From: Clostridium sp.
GTDB taxonomy: Bacteria > Bacillota > Clostridia > Clostridiales > Clostridiaceae
Length of the DNA stretch: 5,389 nucleotides
Direction of reading: 5' to 3'
NCBI GenBank assembly: GCA_012511315.1
Contig: JAAZGI010000345.1
Coordinates: 1 to 5,389, forward strand
In this document: positions 4,181 through 5,389 of the stretch, piece by piece
Layout: the number at the start of each line of letters is the position of its first letter
Position numbering within the stretch: the first letter of the stretch is position 1
Made by a program: the position numbers and the translations under genes
The notes under the pieces: model-generated
Told to the model about the DNA's origin: nothing
The model's database searches: none
The model's input: only the letters and a program-made list of their open reading frames with translations

Positions 4181-5389
4181 ATGTTTAAAACTAGTCAAAA
4201 AAATAAGAGGTTCAAATTATTGACCCTTGTCCTAATCGCATTGGTAATGATTGTTGGGTGTTCTAAGAAAGAAGTAAAAATGAATCCAGGAGAATACACC
4301 GTTGATGTTACGGGGATGCAACCGATGAAAGTGGCAGTCACCTTATCAGAAACTGAAATCACGGACATTAAAATTCTAGAGCAGAATGAGACAAAGGGAA
4401 TTGCTGACGAAGCATTAACGAGCTTTCCTAAGCAAATAGTCGAATCCCAGGATTTAACAATTGACGCTGTTTCGAATGCAACGAAAACAAGCAATGCAAT
4501 TATTGAGGGGGTTAAGTTAGCAATTCAAAAGGCAGGAGGAAATCCTGAAGCTTTTGGTGAAGTAACTGGCACAATTAAATTTGAACCAGGTACTTATGAA
4601 GGGGTGGCAGAGGGTCACAACGGCCAGGTGAAAGCAGCCGTTGAATTCTCTGGAGATAAAATTTTAAGTGTTAAAATCATTGAGAGTGATGAAACAGAAC
4701 ACTTGTCAGATATCGTTTATGAACAACTACCGAAAGCAATCGTTGAGGAGCAGTCATTAAATGTTGATACCGTTACTGGAGCGACCGTCACTTCAATGGC
4801 AGTTAAAAAAGCAATTGGAGAAGCAGTGAAAGAAGCTGGTGGAAATCCAGAATTATTAAATAAAGTCTCCCCAAAAGAGCTTAGCACTGAAGTTAAGGAA
4901 TTAACGACAGATGTCGTTGTTGTTGGAGGAGGAAGTGCTGGCATATCTGCCGCTCTTACTTCAGAACAGGCAGGGCACAAAGTAATTCTGATTGAGAAGA
5001 ATGCTATGTATGGTGGACACACTGCATTAAGTGGTGGATGGACACTAATCACTGGATCTAAAATTCAAAAAGATTTAGGGGTTACCAATGATACTCCTGA
5101 ATTAGCATTTGATGATGTGATGGCCAATGGTGGCAACAATAGTGATCCGGAATTGTTGCAGCTATTTGTTGATAACATGGGTGCAGCAGCGGACTGGACA
5201 GTGGACTATGTTGGTGCTGAAATTCCAGATAGCTTAAAAGTGTTACCTGAGAACCAAGTAGATAGAGCCTTGGTATATACAGGTGGTGGAAAAGGAATTT
5301 CTGATGCTTTAGTTGCAAAAATGAATGAAACAGAAATTCAGCAATACTTGAATACGAAAGCAGAAGAACTAATTATTGAAAATGGTGAA
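4181..5389 (+). CDS. Surface lipoprotein flavoenzyme: two FMN-binding domains plus FAD-dependent reductase domain (3' partial)
   Basis: The first 403 residues of a large protein of the flavocytochrome c/fumarate-urocanate reductase type are present; the window edge cuts the rest. Residues 1-27 form a lipoprotein signal (KNKRFK, a hydrophobic core, then IVGC with Cys27 as lipid anchor), placing the enzyme outside the cytoplasmic membrane. Two FMN_bind domains follow (about 35-118 and 136-220). Their flavinylation-type motifs are DAVSNAT (Thr101) and DTVTGAT (Thr202), the sites where ApbE-type transferases attach FMN through threonine in this family. From about 244 a Rossmann FAD domain begins: VVVVGGGSAG (GxGxxG at 249-254), with Glu272 ending the second strand, then YGGHTALSGGW (277-287). 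Relatives pass electrons from FMN to FAD to reduce fumarate, urocanate or similar unsaturated acids; the substrate residues lie beyond the window, so the substrate is unknown. ATG 4181 follows AAGGA (4172-4176). The two FMN domains appear duplicated: both end in KAGGNPE- or EAGGNPE-like segments. Confidence 0.9.
   Translation, partial: MFKTSQKNKRFKLLTLVLIALVMIVGCSKKEVKMNPGEYTVDVTGMQPMKVAVTLSETEITDIKILEQNETKGIADEALTSFPKQIVESQDLTIDAVSNATKTSNAIIEGVKLAIQKAGGNPEAFGEVTGTIKFEPGTYEGVAEGHNGQVKAAVEFSGDKILSVKIIESDETEHLSDIVYEQLPKAIVEEQSLNVDTVTGATVTSMAVKKAIGEAVKEAGGNPELLNKVSPKELSTEVKELTTDVVVVGGGSAGISAALTSEQAGHKVILIEKNAMYGGHTALSGGWTLITGSKIQKDLGVTNDTPELAFDDVMANGGNNSDPELLQLFVDNMGAAADWTVDYVGAEIPDSLKVLPENQVDRALVYTGGGKGISDALVAKMNETEIQQYLNTKAEELIIENGE

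Noticed and set aside
4195..5318. Three minus-strand open frames (4195-4494, 4717-5052, 5082-5318)
   Set aside because: All lie opposite the continuous plus-strand flavoenzyme frame and show no domain, RBS or start context of their own.

Overview
The window is AT-rich DNA with strong purine Shine-Dalgarno sites, typical of a low-GC Gram-positive bacterium (Firmicutes/Bacillota). The lipoprotein signal, the DUF2500 and DUF1003 proteins and the FMN/FAD surface reductase would fit Lactobacillales or a related fermentative group. The exact genus cannot be read from the sequence.

Layout. (1) 1-1143, minus strand: a short stand-alone thioredoxin-like [2Fe-2S] ferredoxin (23-289) with its own extended -10 promoter, probably the first gene of an operon that continues past base 1. 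Upstream of it is an unrecognised four-helix membrane protein (655-1143), separated from it by a clear intrinsic terminator (621-648). (2) 1144-2004: about 860 bases without an intact gene. This stretch holds the decayed C-terminal end of an IS30-family transposase (1556-1759, minus) and an adjoining unexplained open frame (1394-1555). (3) 2005-3170, plus strand: two small membrane proteins, a DUF2500 protein and a DUF1003 protein, each with its own ribosome binding site and 233 bases apart. (4) 3211-3799: the right-hand end of an IS66-family element. It has a TnpC C-terminal fragment broken by one amber codon, a long hairpin and the terminal inverted repeat. (5) 3800-4180: another degraded coding-like stretch, possibly a third transposase remnant, then the leader of the next gene. 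(6) 4181 to the window end, plus strand: a large lipoprotein flavoenzyme with two FMN-binding domains followed by a FAD-binding fumarate/urocanate-reductase-type domain, cut off by the window edge.

How it fits together. Two redox proteins bracket the window: a cytoplasmic electron-carrier subunit at the left and a surface-anchored, probably flavinylated reductase at the right. Nothing in the sequence links them in one pathway. The middle is a mosaic of small membrane proteins between dead insertion-sequence ends, which points to repeated insertion and decay. I did not find a CRISPR array, tRNA, rRNA, toxin-antitoxin pair or recognisable defence system. The most biologically interesting item is the tandem-FMN lipoprotein reductase.
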